Below are positions 7,513 through 17,500 of a stretch of 64,000 nt of DNA, one piece after another; within the stretch, counting starts at the first letter, position 1, and each line of letters starts with the position of its first letter. Both the position numbers and the translations under genes were made by a program. The DNA lies in the NCBI RefSeq assembly GCF_022788695.1, contig NZ_CP085155.1, forward strand, positions 310,001 through 374,000. Direction: 5' to 3'. The notes under the pieces were generated by a model. It had not been told where the DNA came from. It did no database searches and saw only the letters and a program-made list of their open reading frames with translations. Origin of the DNA: Pseudosulfitobacter sp. DSM 107133. GTDB lineage: Bacteria > Pseudomonadota > Alphaproteobacteria > Rhodobacterales > Rhodobacteraceae.

Positions 7513-9537
7513 TCATTCAGGTTTGCCCGAAAAGGCAAGCATAATACCCATCCGCCGGTCCTGATCCAGCAGAATGCGACGGGCGCGGGCATGGGTTTTT
7601 TCGGCGCGTTTTTGTGCCGTGCGGAACAGCACCCGCGCGGCCAAACGGCCTGGAAAGCCCGGCACCAGTGCGAGGCGCGACAAGACGGGGCGGCGGATGC
7701 GCACGAGCAAGGGATCGTCCAGCGACAGGATCGCCTCGCTTGATCCCGGCTCGCCCCGCCGTGCGGTCCGCCCCTCAAGCTGGCGGTCGATGCGTTTGGA
7801 ATCGTGGCGTTCGGTCAGGATCACATGCAGGCCGCCGCTGTCGGACACGCCGGGGCCCAGTTCGATATCAACCCCGCGCCCCGCCATGTTGGTGGCTACG
7901 GTGATGCTCCCCGGTTGGCCGGCGCGGGCGACAATCTCGGCCTCTTCGGCATCCAGACGTGCGTTCAGTACCGCATGTGACAGTCCCGCAGCCGTCAATC
8001 GTGCAGATGCCTCTTCTGACGCGGCAACGGTGCGCGCACCAATCAACACCGGACGCCCCGCTGCGTGCAAGGTACGGGTCCGGTCGATCACACGCGTCCA
8101 TTTACGGTCTTCATTCGCAAAGACACGCGGCGCCAGACGACGGCGGCGCGACCGGGCGTTGGTGGGGATGCGGACAACATTCAGACGATAGACAGCGTTC
8201 AGCTCTGCCGTGACCTCGCGCGCGGTGCCAGTCATGCCGGCAAGCGTGCGATAGCGGCGGAAAAACCGTTGATAGGTCATACGGGCAAGCACATCCTTGC
8301 GCGGCGTGACCTCGACACCTTCCTTGACCTCGACCAGCTGATGAATGCCATCATTCCACGACCGTTCGTCCATGACGCGGCCCGTATGTTCGTCGACAAT
8401 CACAACCTTGCCATCCTTAATGATATATTCCTCGCCGTTCTTGTACAGAAACAGTGCGGCAAGGGTCTGTGTCACGGCCTGTTCGCGCCGGATGCGGTTT
8501 CTCCAGATGCCGCCCCGATAATTGCCCATCCGCTCCAGGGTTTTCTTGCCGCGCGCGGTGAGTTCGATCAGCTGTTCGTCGCGATCAATGGTGTAATCCT
8601 TGTCTTCGAACAGACCGCGGGCGAGCGTATGTGCCGTTTCTGCCCAGATCCGTTCGGCCTCGGCGTCGGTCTCGCGCGACAGGATCAGTGGCGTGCGCGC
8701 CTCGTCAATCAGCACGCTGTCGGCCTCGTCGACGATGGCAAATGTCAGACCGCGCATCACCAGGCCTGACGCCTCTGACGCGGGCAACAAGAACCGTTGC
8801 AGCTTGAGCTGCGCATTGCGTGGTGGCCCACCCAGCCGCACGCGGTCGCGCAGATAGTCAAAAGCAATTTCCTTGTTTGACGCATATACAATGTCGCAAT
8901 TGTAGACCGCAGGACGTTGAGACGGCGTGACCTCATGTTCGATCACCCCGACCGTCAGCCCCAGACGTTCATACAGCGGGCGCATCGTTGCCGCATCGCG
9001 GGCGGCCAGATAGTCATTTACGGTGATGATATGCACAGGTTGACCGGCCAGCGCAGCCGTGCCTGCGGCCAGCGTTGCGGTCAGGGTCTTGCCCTCGCCT
9101 GTCTCCATTTCGGCGACCGACCCACGGATCATCGCCAACGCACCCAAAAGCTGCACCTTGTGGTGATACAACCCCAATGTGCGGCGTGACAGTTCGCGGA
9201 TCAGGGCAAAGGCTTCGGCCACCTCGGCGTCGGTCAGGCCATTGCGCCGGATCGCACGGCGGCACAGCTGCAACCGCAGCGACAGCCCGTCATCGTTCAG
9301 CGCGGCAATTGCGCCGGATTTGACCAGCACACGACGCAGCAACCACCGAAGCCGCAGCTTCAGGAACGGTGCGTTCAGCCGGTCGCCGACAAACCGGACA
9401 ACATTCTCTGCCGGATCAAGCCAATGGTGGCGCGGCTCCTCGCGTTCGGGATACAGCACGACTTTTGAAAGTGTCTGCGCGCCATCCGGATGAATGGCGC
9501 GCGCTGCAAAATGCGTCCCCGCATCCAGGTTAAGCAT
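7513..9537 (-). CDS. SecA-like preprotein translocase ATPase, shortened
   Basis: A 674-residue SecA-type motor. The N-terminal family segment (about 101-131) leads into Walker A METGEGKT (144-151), then TVNDYLAARDA, FDYLRDRV, a Walker B-type IVDEADSVLIDEA, TLAGMTGTA, TNMAGRGVDIELG and a motif VI variant RQLEGRTARRGEPGSS. Housekeeping SecA has about 200 more residues after this point; here only about 60 follow, ending near the start of the helical scaffold (KRAEKTHARARRILLDQD). The two-helix finger, helical wing and zinc-binding SecB tail therefore appear to be absent. ATG at 9537 overlaps the SapC stop by 8 bases. Its position in a six-gene operon with a giant secreted protein suggests a dedicated accessory motor, not the general SecA. 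That role is inferred. Confidence 0.92.
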   Translation of the reverse strand: MLNLDAGTHFAARAIHPDGAQTLSKVVLYPEREEPRHHWLDPAENVVRFVGDRLNAPFLKLRLRWLLRRVLVKSGAIAALNDDGLSLRLQLCRRAIRRNGLTDAEVAEAFALIRELSRRTLGLYHHKVQLLGALAMIRGSVAEMETGEGKTLTATLAAGTAALAGQPVHIITVNDYLAARDAATMRPLYERLGLTVGVIEHEVTPSQRPAVYNCDIVYASNKEIAFDYLRDRVRLGGPPRNAQLKLQRFLLPASEASGLVMRGLTFAIVDEADSVLIDEARTPLILSRETDAEAERIWAETAHTLARGLFEDKDYTIDRDEQLIELTARGKKTLERMGNYRGGIWRNRIRREQAVTQTLAALFLYKNGEEYIIKDGKVVIVDEHTGRVMDERSWNDGIHQLVEVKEGVEVTPRKDVLARMTYQRFFRRYRTLAGMTGTAREVTAELNAVYRLNVVRIPTNARSRRRRLAPRVFANEDRKWTRVIDRTRTLHAAGRPVLIGARTVAASEEASARLTAAGLSHAVLNARLDAEEAEIVARAGQPGSITVATNMAGRGVDIELGPGVSDSGGLHVILTERHDSKRIDRQLEGRTARRGEPGSSEAILSLDDPLLVRIRRPVLSRLALVPGFPGRLAARVLFRTAQKRAEKTHARARRILLDQDRRMGIMLAFSGKPE

Positions 9538-10351
9538 CCGTTGGTTGCGGGACCTCTTTGGCGTCGGTGCCCGCGTCTGCGTCGGCTAGGACTTCGGGCG
9601 CAGGTGTTGCGGTTTCCTTGGCCCCACCCGCGTCATCTGCCGAATAGCGTTCAGCAATAGACCCGAAGTGGCGCAGCGACGCGAGGTGCAGATAGATGCA
9701 CTCAAGCTCTTCCGAGCGCAGCATCTTGCCCAGATCCTCGTCCGACACTTCCTTAAGCTTGTCACGATCGACGGTCAGGAACCCCGACAACGACTGACGC
9801 TGTCCCGAAGGCATGCTGAACTGCGCTTCCATCGGACGCAGCAACTCAAGCTCAAGCAGGCGTTTGCAGAAAATCTGCGTGCGTTGGAAACGCTGTTGAT
9901 AATCCTGAAGGAATGCCAGAACGTTCTTCAGATACTGTGTCTGGCTGCCTTCGGAATCAAACAGCCGCTCGCCAAGGTCCTTCTTGTTCACACCTTCGTA
10001 TTTTTCGTCGATGTGCAGGATCAGGTTCTTGCTGCCTTCGTCGTGCGAAAACACAAACGGATAGCGGCGTACAAACGCGGGCACATATTTGCCGCCCCAG
10101 CTTCCATCTTCCTGAACAAACAGGTTCTTGGTGGCCGTGGCCCCAAGGATCGCGCAGGGCATGACGGACTTTTCGTTGCCGGTGAACACAATCGGATATT
10201 CGATCGATGCCTGTCCGAATTCGATCGCCGTCAGCGGGACCGAATTGACGTTCTGGGCAAACTTGTAATTGGCCCCGGTTTTGACCGATGTCTTCTTATG
10301 TCGCTCTGCACTTACAGGCGTGGCATTTTCGTAAAATAGCAGCTGAGTCAT
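9530..10351 (-). CDS. SapC-family protein
   Basis: A 273-residue protein matching the SapC family, named from the S-layer secretion locus of Campylobacter fetus. Visible hallmarks are the YPIVFTGNEKSVMPCAILG segment, ENLFV-like KNLFVQEDGSWGGKYVPAFVRRYPFVF (core GKYVPAFVRRYPF, about 95-107), LFDSEGSQT and a helical LAFLQDYQQRFQRT stretch. The C-terminal tail is acidic and alanine-rich. No signal peptide is seen. I chose ATG at 10351, preceded by AGGGAG; a TTG at 10366 is also in frame. A 111 bp gap separates it from the peptidase gene, the largest gap in the operon, so a secondary promoter is possible. The biochemical role of SapC proteins is not established; linkage to surface-protein export is the recurring theme. 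Confidence 0.88.
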   Translation of the reverse strand: MTQLLFYENATPVSAERHKKTSVKTGANYKFAQNVNSVPLTAIEFGQASIEYPIVFTGNEKSVMPCAILGATATKNLFVQEDGSWGGKYVPAFVRRYPFVFSHDEGSKNLILHIDEKYEGVNKKDLGERLFDSEGSQTQYLKNVLAFLQDYQQRFQRTQIFCKRLLELELLRPMEAQFSMPSGQRQSLSGFLTVDRDKLKEVSDEDLGKMLRSEELECIYLHLASLRHFGSIAERYSADDAGGAKETATPAPEVLADADAGTDAKEVPQPTDA

Positions 10352-10462
10352 GAAATTCTCCCTCAAGAATGAATGAGTTAGCAGTTTGACGTAGAGTAAC
10401 CATGCAACACAGCAATTGCGTTGTAAATGAGGCGTTTAGGTCAGATCTACGCCCCTATTTTG

Positions 10463-12610
10463 TCACAGATCAAAGTTGCGCAAGAACACCTGTCGTGCGG
10501 CCCGGTAAATCTGACGGGCGAGAGGTTCATCTGCGTGATCGAAGCGGACATAGACCCTTTCTCCCAGATATCTAAATGTAGTCCCTTCGGCCAGACTGAC
10601 GTCAATATGAAGAAGTTTTGACAGGGCCAAGCGCTGCCGCGTCGCGGTCGGGTCCATGACAACCCTACCGCCACCCTCGGTCGACAAAGCCATGTTGGGC
10701 AAAGTTGCAGACATCGCAGGCACTTCGCGGGTAATTCTTGCCGGTAAAATTCTATCGGGTTCGGATGCAAAACGCAGACTAATCGCAGGGGTTTCGCTGC
10801 GTACCAGGTCACTATGCTCTTCTGGAACAATCACGCGGATCAGAGGATTCGTAAAATCGGTCACATAGGCGATTACATCACCCTTGTGTACGAATCGCCC
10901 CAAAATCTCTTCACCGCCGGGAATAATCAATGTGCCCTCTGCGCTGGACCGCACTGTAAGATTTTCCAGCCTGCGTTCGGTCAACTGCTTGTCCCCTTCG
11001 GCGGCACGCAGTTCTTCTTGCAATACGCGGGCTGCCGAGCGGTCGGTAAAGCTTTGCGCAACCAGACGGCGGCGCAGCTCTTCCATATATCCGTCCAGCA
11101 TCCTGACCCGTGCCCCGACCAGCGGATCATCCAGCCGCACAAGCGCCGTGCCCGGTTCGACCTGACCGTTGGGTTGCGCGGCAATCTCGGTGATGATCCC
11201 GTCGGCCTCGCTGTGAACGATACGTTCGCCCGACACCCAAATGACCCCCTCTGCGATGGTTGCATGGGGCAACGGCACGGCAAAAAGGCCGCCCAGAACC
11301 AGCGCCAGCACCCCGCCGGTGACTGCAAAGGCGCGGCCACGGTGCCGCCGCAATCCCGGGTTCGCAATCAGGAACCAGATTTGTTTGGCAAGTGGCCAGC
11401 CGAACATCAGTACCAGCGCCCAGATCGCCATGATGACGCCAAGAAAGAAGAACTTTGTGCTGACGAACAGCACAATCGCAAAGGTGATGAACAGCCGGTA
11501 AACAAAGGCCCCAACCGCATAGAATACAAACCAGACAGATTCACCGAAACTGTTGGCGGGCGAGTCCTTCAGCTTCATCCCGAAGCCATAGCGTTTGACC
11601 AGATAGCCCAGATAGTTTTTCGACCGCTGTGCAAGGTTGGGGATCTCGATGATGTCCGACATCACATAGTACCCGTCGAACTTCAGCAGCGGGTTGCCGT
11701 TGAACAAAATCGTCGAAATGCCCCCGATCAGCATGACGTTGAACGCAAAGGCCCGCACAAACCCGTCTTCGGCACCGACCCAGACGATCATTGCAATCGA
11801 CGCCAGCAGACATTCCACCAGAATGCCCGCCGCCCCCACAAGCGCACGCTGCCACTTGCTGGGAAAGCTGATCGAATCCGAGGCATCCACATAAGGCACA
11901 GGCATGAACACAAGGAACATCAACCCGATCTCGTGAATCTCGCCCCCCCATCGTTTGACGACATAGGCGTGGCCCAGCTCGTGCACCGCCTTGACGCAGA
12001 TATAGCACAGCACCAGCAGTCCGAGATTTTGAGCGGTCAGCACCCGGTCAAAAACGTTCTCAGTCAGCTCGCCCCAATGCGACAGGGCAAGAAATCCGCC
12101 ATAGCCGACAATGCACATCCACAGCAGCGCGCCAAACCACGAGATCAGCGGCCGCACCAGCGGCATGGTTGCGGTGACAAAATCGTCCGGGTCAAAGACC
12201 GGCAATCGCAAGGCCAGCGGGTTCATAAAGCTGGCCATCAGCATCCGTCGGCGCGTGCGGTCCCCGCGATCTGCAATTTCTTCGATGTCGGGGGGCAGGT
12301 CGCCAAACAGAACATCGGCAGAGTGAAGCTGGCCGATCATGCGGATCACTTCGTCTTGCGTCAGCGTCTCGTCGTCCAGCTGTTCGGTGGTGGTGTCCCA
12401 GATTTCCTGCATCGTCCGGTTGCCATCCAGCATCGACGTGATGCGGTAACTAGAGGGCGAGAACCGGTGAAACCGTCCCGACGTCCGGTCCTGAAGCACA
12501 TACCAAAGCTGGCCGCGATAGCGGGTCCGGTGCAACGACGCATGGCGGCGCAATCGTGGTTTCAGATGTGCGACGCGATACCAGTTCTGCGAAAGATACT
12601 TGCTGGACAT
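10463..12610 (-). CDS. PqqD-like / M50 metalloprotease / HlyD fusion protein
   Basis: A 715-residue inner-membrane protein with three parts. Residues about 20-105 resemble a PqqD-like domain (peptide-binding winged helix: FHRFSPSSYRITSMLDG and TQDEVIRMIGQLHSADV). Residues about 150-445 are a polytopic M50 site-2-protease-type core with zinc motif HELGH at 210-214 and the third-ligand motif NPLLKFDGYY at 306-315; both are intact. After the last membrane segment (about 427-446), residues 450-715 form a HlyD-type periplasmic arm with two lipoyl halves and a coiled coil. The gene begins 4 bp after the GAF-HlyD stop. The peptide-binding, protease and adaptor parts in one chain suggest it recognises and perhaps cleaves a secreted substrate, plausibly the giant protein encoded upstream. 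The substrate is inference. Confidence 0.9.
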   Translation of the reverse strand: MSSKYLSQNWYRVAHLKPRLRRHASLHRTRYRGQLWYVLQDRTSGRFHRFSPSSYRITSMLDGNRTMQEIWDTTTEQLDDETLTQDEVIRMIGQLHSADVLFGDLPPDIEEIADRGDRTRRRMLMASFMNPLALRLPVFDPDDFVTATMPLVRPLISWFGALLWMCIVGYGGFLALSHWGELTENVFDRVLTAQNLGLLVLCYICVKAVHELGHAYVVKRWGGEIHEIGLMFLVFMPVPYVDASDSISFPSKWQRALVGAAGILVECLLASIAMIVWVGAEDGFVRAFAFNVMLIGGISTILFNGNPLLKFDGYYVMSDIIEIPNLAQRSKNYLGYLVKRYGFGMKLKDSPANSFGESVWFVFYAVGAFVYRLFITFAIVLFVSTKFFFLGVIMAIWALVLMFGWPLAKQIWFLIANPGLRRHRGRAFAVTGGVLALVLGGLFAVPLPHATIAEGVIWVSGERIVHSEADGIITEIAAQPNGQVEPGTALVRLDDPLVGARVRMLDGYMEELRRRLVAQSFTDRSAARVLQEELRAAEGDKQLTERRLENLTVRSSAEGTLIIPGGEEILGRFVHKGDVIAYVTDFTNPLIRVIVPEEHSDLVRSETPAISLRFASEPDRILPARITREVPAMSATLPNMALSTEGGGRVVMDPTATRQRLALSKLLHIDVSLAEGTTFRYLGERVYVRFDHADEPLARQIYRAARQVFLRNFDL

Positions 12611-12614
12611 CGGC

Positions 12615-14477
12615 TCAGGGCCTCCAGCGCCAGAAGGCCAGTTTTGCCCAGTTTATCAGCGGACGAGTCCAGACCTGGATCAGCAGGCGCTCGTCGATAT
12701 CGGTGCGTGCGACGCCCTCCATGCTGGGGCGCAAACGCGGATCACTGTCCAGCAGCGTGGCATCCACACGAAAGAAATTGCGCCCGTCCGCCTGCGCCGA
12801 AATCGGGGTGATCCGGTCGACCCGGTAAGCCAGTGGCACATCGGGCAGCGACGACACGCGCAACAGACCGGTCTGGCCCGCTTCGATTTCAGACAGATCG
12901 CCTTCGTCCACTTCCATTACCACGCGGTAGGCATCCAGCGGCGCAATCTGGAACAATTGCTCGCCGCGCTCGACCGTCGCGCCAATGGATTGGCTCAGGT
13001 CCCCCGACACCACCACGCCCGAAAACGGCGCCTTGACCTCGGTACGCGCAATCTGTTCGTCGACCAGCGCTATCTGGCTTTCGATCTGGCGGATCTGGGT
13101 TTCGATGATATTGGCCTGTGCCCGTTCACGGTCGGCCAGCGCCTGATCATATTCCGCCTGCCGTTGCCCGCGCGATGTCACCAGACGCAGCCGTTCGAGT
13201 GCAAGATCGCGGTCATCCAGCCGGGCCAGCACCTGTCCTTTTTCCACCAGCGCCCCGGCCTGCACCATTTCATCGGCCAGATAGCCGTTGAACGGCGCCA
13301 CGATCGTACGCTGAACCGACCCCTGTATCGCTGCCGGTGCAGTGATCGTGAAGGTTGTTGTCGCGGTGTAGAAATACCAGACCAGCGCGACAAAGATAAC
13401 CGTGGACAGCTTGTAGCCAAAGTTGCTGGGGCCAAGCAGGCTTTTCAACTGGTTGCCCAGCACCTCGAAGATTTTGAACACCAGCCAGCGGTCATTGCGC
13501 CGTTTTTCTTCAAGCACAGGGCCGACAATGGTCGCCACCGCGTCCACCAGTTCGACGGTGTCGTCGTCGAACCCGTCGGAGCCGTGTTTTTCAAGGTTCA
13601 GCGCGCCAATGATCCGGCCATCGTATTGAATGGGCACGCTCAGCACATGGTCCGCCTTGTGACTGCGTGCCAGTTCTTCATGGGCCAGCGTCACGCGGTA
13701 ATCCCAGGTGGCACGCGGCGGGTATAGCACGATGGCTTCCTGATCAATCGCCTCGTCCATCGCGCTGCGAATGTTGCGCATCAGGCTCAGCCGCTTGCCA
13801 AACCCCGATGCGTGGCTGACCGCGCGCACCCGCGCACCGCCGCGCCGCACAAAGCCGATGCTGACGGGATCGCAGCCAAGCCTGCGCGCCAGTTCCGTCA
13901 CCAGCGCATTCGTTGCGCCACTGATACCCTTTTGCTCAAGCACGGTCGCCAGCATCTCAAGTGCCGTCGCGGTGCGGGCCTGTAGCTTTTCAAATGACGC
14001 ACCCTGATCGCGGCGCAGCAGCACCTCGATCCAGCCCGCACCCCAGCGCAAATGACGGATCACCTCGGCCGGCGCCATGCCGTCTGCCGCGACCGTAATC
14101 GCGATGCCGCCATACAGTTGGTCATCCAGCAGGAACGGCAGGGCAATTGCATTCTCGCCCTGTTCCTGCGCCAATACCGGCTGGCGTTTGCCAAGGGCGC
14201 GCTCTGCGATGGCCATGACCGCAGGGCCAACCGTTTTCTCTTCGGGCCAATGCGCGGCGGGGGCAAAGGGGCCTGTATCAGGATCGCCAAGAACGGCAAC
14301 CGCCGACACCGCCCCGTTGATATTGCGGCACAGCAGGGCAAGCCAGGTGCCGACAAACTCTTCGGCCGATGCCGCGTTCGAAAACTGCGTCCACAGCGCC
14401 TGGTCGAAGATGGCATAGCTGACCTGTCCGGTCGTATCGGCGCGCTTGGCCTGATCGGCGGGCGTATCGGTCGTCAT
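12615..14477 (-). CDS. GAF-GAF-transmembrane-HlyD fusion protein
   Basis: A 620-residue protein. The cytoplasmic N-terminal half has two GAF-like sensor folds (about 25-155 and 165-325; the second ends with VPIQYDGRIIGALNLE and DTVELVDAVA, classic GAF features). One transmembrane helix lies at about 358-375. The rest is a periplasmic membrane-fusion arm: lipoyl half at about 385-425 (VAPFNGYLADEMVQAGALVEKGQVL-like), a coiled coil at about 425-480, the second lipoyl half (EVKAPFSGVVVSGDLSQSIG-like) and a beta-barrel. Fusing GAF sensing to an export adaptor is unusual and suggests that cytoplasmic conditions gate export. The gene starts 31 bp after the giant gene, with no terminator visible between them. 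Confidence 0.88.
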   Translation of the reverse strand: MTTDTPADQAKRADTTGQVSYAIFDQALWTQFSNAASAEEFVGTWLALLCRNINGAVSAVAVLGDPDTGPFAPAAHWPEEKTVGPAVMAIAERALGKRQPVLAQEQGENAIALPFLLDDQLYGGIAITVAADGMAPAEVIRHLRWGAGWIEVLLRRDQGASFEKLQARTATALEMLATVLEQKGISGATNALVTELARRLGCDPVSIGFVRRGGARVRAVSHASGFGKRLSLMRNIRSAMDEAIDQEAIVLYPPRATWDYRVTLAHEELARSHKADHVLSVPIQYDGRIIGALNLEKHGSDGFDDDTVELVDAVATIVGPVLEEKRRNDRWLVFKIFEVLGNQLKSLLGPSNFGYKLSTVIFVALVWYFYTATTTFTITAPAAIQGSVQRTIVAPFNGYLADEMVQAGALVEKGQVLARLDDRDLALERLRLVTSRGQRQAEYDQALADRERAQANIIETQIRQIESQIALVDEQIARTEVKAPFSGVVVSGDLSQSIGATVERGEQLFQIAPLDAYRVVMEVDEGDLSEIEAGQTGLLRVSSLPDVPLAYRVDRITPISAQADGRNFFRVDATLLDSDPRLRPSMEGVARTDIDERLLIQVWTRPLINWAKLAFWRWRP

Positions 14478-14508
14478 ATTTGTCCGGTTTCCCCCCGATC
14501 AGGTGCCA

Positions 14509-17500
14509 TTACTTCTTGAACAGTGACCCAAGCCGCTTGAGCAAGCCATTGTTTTCTGACCATGCGATCACGGTTTCATCTACCGTTTCACCCTGGTCCG
14601 CATTGGCGCCCTTGCCTTTACCCTTCACCGGCTCTGATTGCGTCGATGTATCGACAGGCGGAGCGTCAGAGCTTTCGACTTGAACAAGCCCGTCGCCGTC
14701 ACTGTTCAGATCCAGATCAAGCGTGCGACCCGATGTGCTGTGGCGCAGGCCTTCGTCGGTGACAAAACCGCCCAGCATATCGTCATAGATCAGAACCTGA
14801 CCGCTGCCGGCTTCTGCGGGTTCGTCGCCAAACATCGACAGGCGGGTGCCCGCAGAGAGTTCTGCCGAATACAGCGAGCCATCTTGTGCCGACGCCAGAT
14901 GTGGCGAATTCAGCATGTGGTTGAACTCGTGCGTCAGAACACTCAGCAGATCGACACGGCCCGCAGCAACCTCTGTCGACAGGGCGCGCAGCACGCCGTT
15001 TACATCGGCAGTGTATTCCTCGTTCGACAGCGGCGTCAGATCGACAAACCAACCGTGGCCCGCCGCATCCAGGTCAATCACAATGCCGCTTTCGTCAGTC
15101 TCGCCCAGCAGCGTACCGTCCAGATCGCGGATGCTGATGTTTGTCGACCGCAGCATCGCTGCCTCTTGTGCGTTCAGGCCCAGTTCTTCGACCAGCGCGT
15201 CAATCGCCACGTCTTTCAGCGCGTCGATATCCTGCGCCGTCACAAGGTTTGCCGACCCGTTGCTGCCGATGCTGGTGGCATGCAGCGCCTCGGGTTCATT
15301 GAACGCAGGATCATTGTTACGGATCACGAATTCCTTGAATTCCGTGTCACCGAACCCGATCAAACCAAACGCTCCGTCCACAAGGACCGAATTAAAGGAA
15401 TGGCCCCCCACTGTCGCGCCATTGACCATAATGGTCAGCGCCGCACCGCTGGTGGTGAACTTCAGGTCGTGATCCTTGTTGTCTTGCAATGATTTGACAA
15501 AGGTCTGGTCGATATACAGCCCGCTTTCCTCGTGGTGGCCGACCATGATCTGGTCAGTCGATGCGTCGAGGATCACGAATTTGAAGCGGGTGTCGTCATA
15601 GTAATCAAAGACGATACCGCCGGCATTGCCTGCCGCAACCGTGGCTTCCATCTCGATAATCGAGCTGTAGGCCGGAGTCCTGGCAAGATCGACAAGGCTG
15701 ATCGCAACATCTGCGCCGTTCAGATCCGCTGCGTAGCTGCCGCCTTGAACGGACCAATCTCCGGATTGAGGCGTAAAGATGTTGGCCGCATCCGGGGTCG
15801 AGAAGTCGTCTTCGACCTCTATGGTCCAGTCGGGTGGCAGGATTTGTACGGTAAAGTTGTCAACTGTGGCGACGCCGCCGTCAACGCTGAAGCCAACGAA
15901 CCCTTTGTTCAGCGGGATCGGCAGACCTTCTTCGTCAAGCACCGGCGCATAGTCATACGAGAACCAGTTCACCCCGTCGATTGCCAGCGTCACGTTGTTC
16001 CCGTTCACCGCAAGCAGGACACTGTAGAAAGTGTTCGGCTTGATACGGACCGGTTTGTTCGACTGGATCAGCTCGTGATAGCCGGTGGCGTCGCGATACC
16101 CCATCTCGATCTTGTTGTTCGAGATGTTGATGCCTGCGTATTTGAAATCAATGTCCGACTGATAGTCGAAGATGATAAACGCATTGGATTTCGCCCCGCC
16201 CGTCGGTTTGGCCGACGAGATTTGCGCCGTAACTTCGTAGTAGATCGGCAGGTATTCATCCAGGTTGTAAACCGCCGAGCTTTGGCTGGTGTTGCTGGAT
16301 GCGGCCAATGTCATCTGACCACCCTGGACGGTCATATTGCCCGTATCGCGGATGAAGATATCACCGGAATTGTTGTTAAAGTCCGATGTCCGCAGCACGT
16401 CGCGCCGTCCGCCGGGCACGTTGCCCGCCTGCGGATCGCTTGGCCCGCCGGTCTGATCCTGCCAGTAACCGTGATCTTTCTGGGTCACCAGACCGATTTC
16501 GCCACGAATACCGCCCTGCAACAGCGCCACGTTGGAATAACGGTCGTTGTGGTTGGGCAGGTTGCCATCCGCCGTGCGGGTGATGTCTGCACCATCCGAA
16601 TAGGCCTGTGCATAGAGGAAGTCGAACAGATGCGGTGGCACCTGGCGGCTGACCGTCGCAATCCCGAAGGGCGCGAAGGGCACGAGGTACGAGTTGAACT
16701 CGCCCACCCAGTCAATCAGGCGGTCGCCCTTGGTGTTGCCAATCAGGATATCGAGGCCGGCCCCGCCAAACACGCGGTCTTCATAGGTCCAATGCGTGTC
16801 GGGCGACTGGTCGGTTGTGTCCAGCGGCAGCTGCCCACGGTTGCCGATCGGCCCGTTGGGATCAATTGTACCCAGCACGTCGTCGGCGTTCATCAGGTCG
16901 TTGCCAAATCCACCATAGATACGGTCGCGTCCGGTGCCGCCGACAAGCCAGTCGTTGCCAAGATCGCCAAAGATCACGTCGTCGCCGTCCGACTGGCGAT
17001 ATTCCATCGCCACGCTGTAGTCAGGCGTGCGGCCGTCATTTTTGAAGGCGACATAGCCCAGTTCGCTGACACCCTCGTCATTGGTGTTGTTCAGGAAGTA
17101 TTGCAGCAAACCGCCCGTGTTGAACGGATCAGCCGGATCATAGGCGTCACCCTTCCAGACGATGTTGGGATCGCTCACATCGAACAGGATCACGCGGCGC
17201 GGATCGTATTCGTCATAGAGGAAGAATTCGCCCAGACGCTGTTGGATCGGCTTGGGATCGTTCCACGGATCGGTGTCGTCGCCGAACCGCAGGATATCTG
17301 ACGGATTGTACGGGCTGTTGAAGTCGGATTTGTAGAGGCCGACAAAGTTGCCCTGCGCGTCAAAGCGTGGTGCATAGCCGCTCTCAAGCGCCTCGGCCCC
17401 GGAAATGGCGTCGTCACCGTCGCCACCGTGCAGGAAGTCCACACCAAGCCCGCCAAAGATGACGTCGTCGGCAAACACCGGATTGGTCGCCAGCGGATCG

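Noticed and set aside
7513..9537. Housekeeping secA
   Set aside because: The C-terminal two-helix finger, wing and zinc tail are missing, and it lies in a specialised operon.
10814..12811. A 665-residue + strand frame opposite the M50-HlyD gene
   Set aside because: The reverse strand has a clear protease with intact motifs. The + frame is His/Gln/Arg-rich with no recognisable domain.
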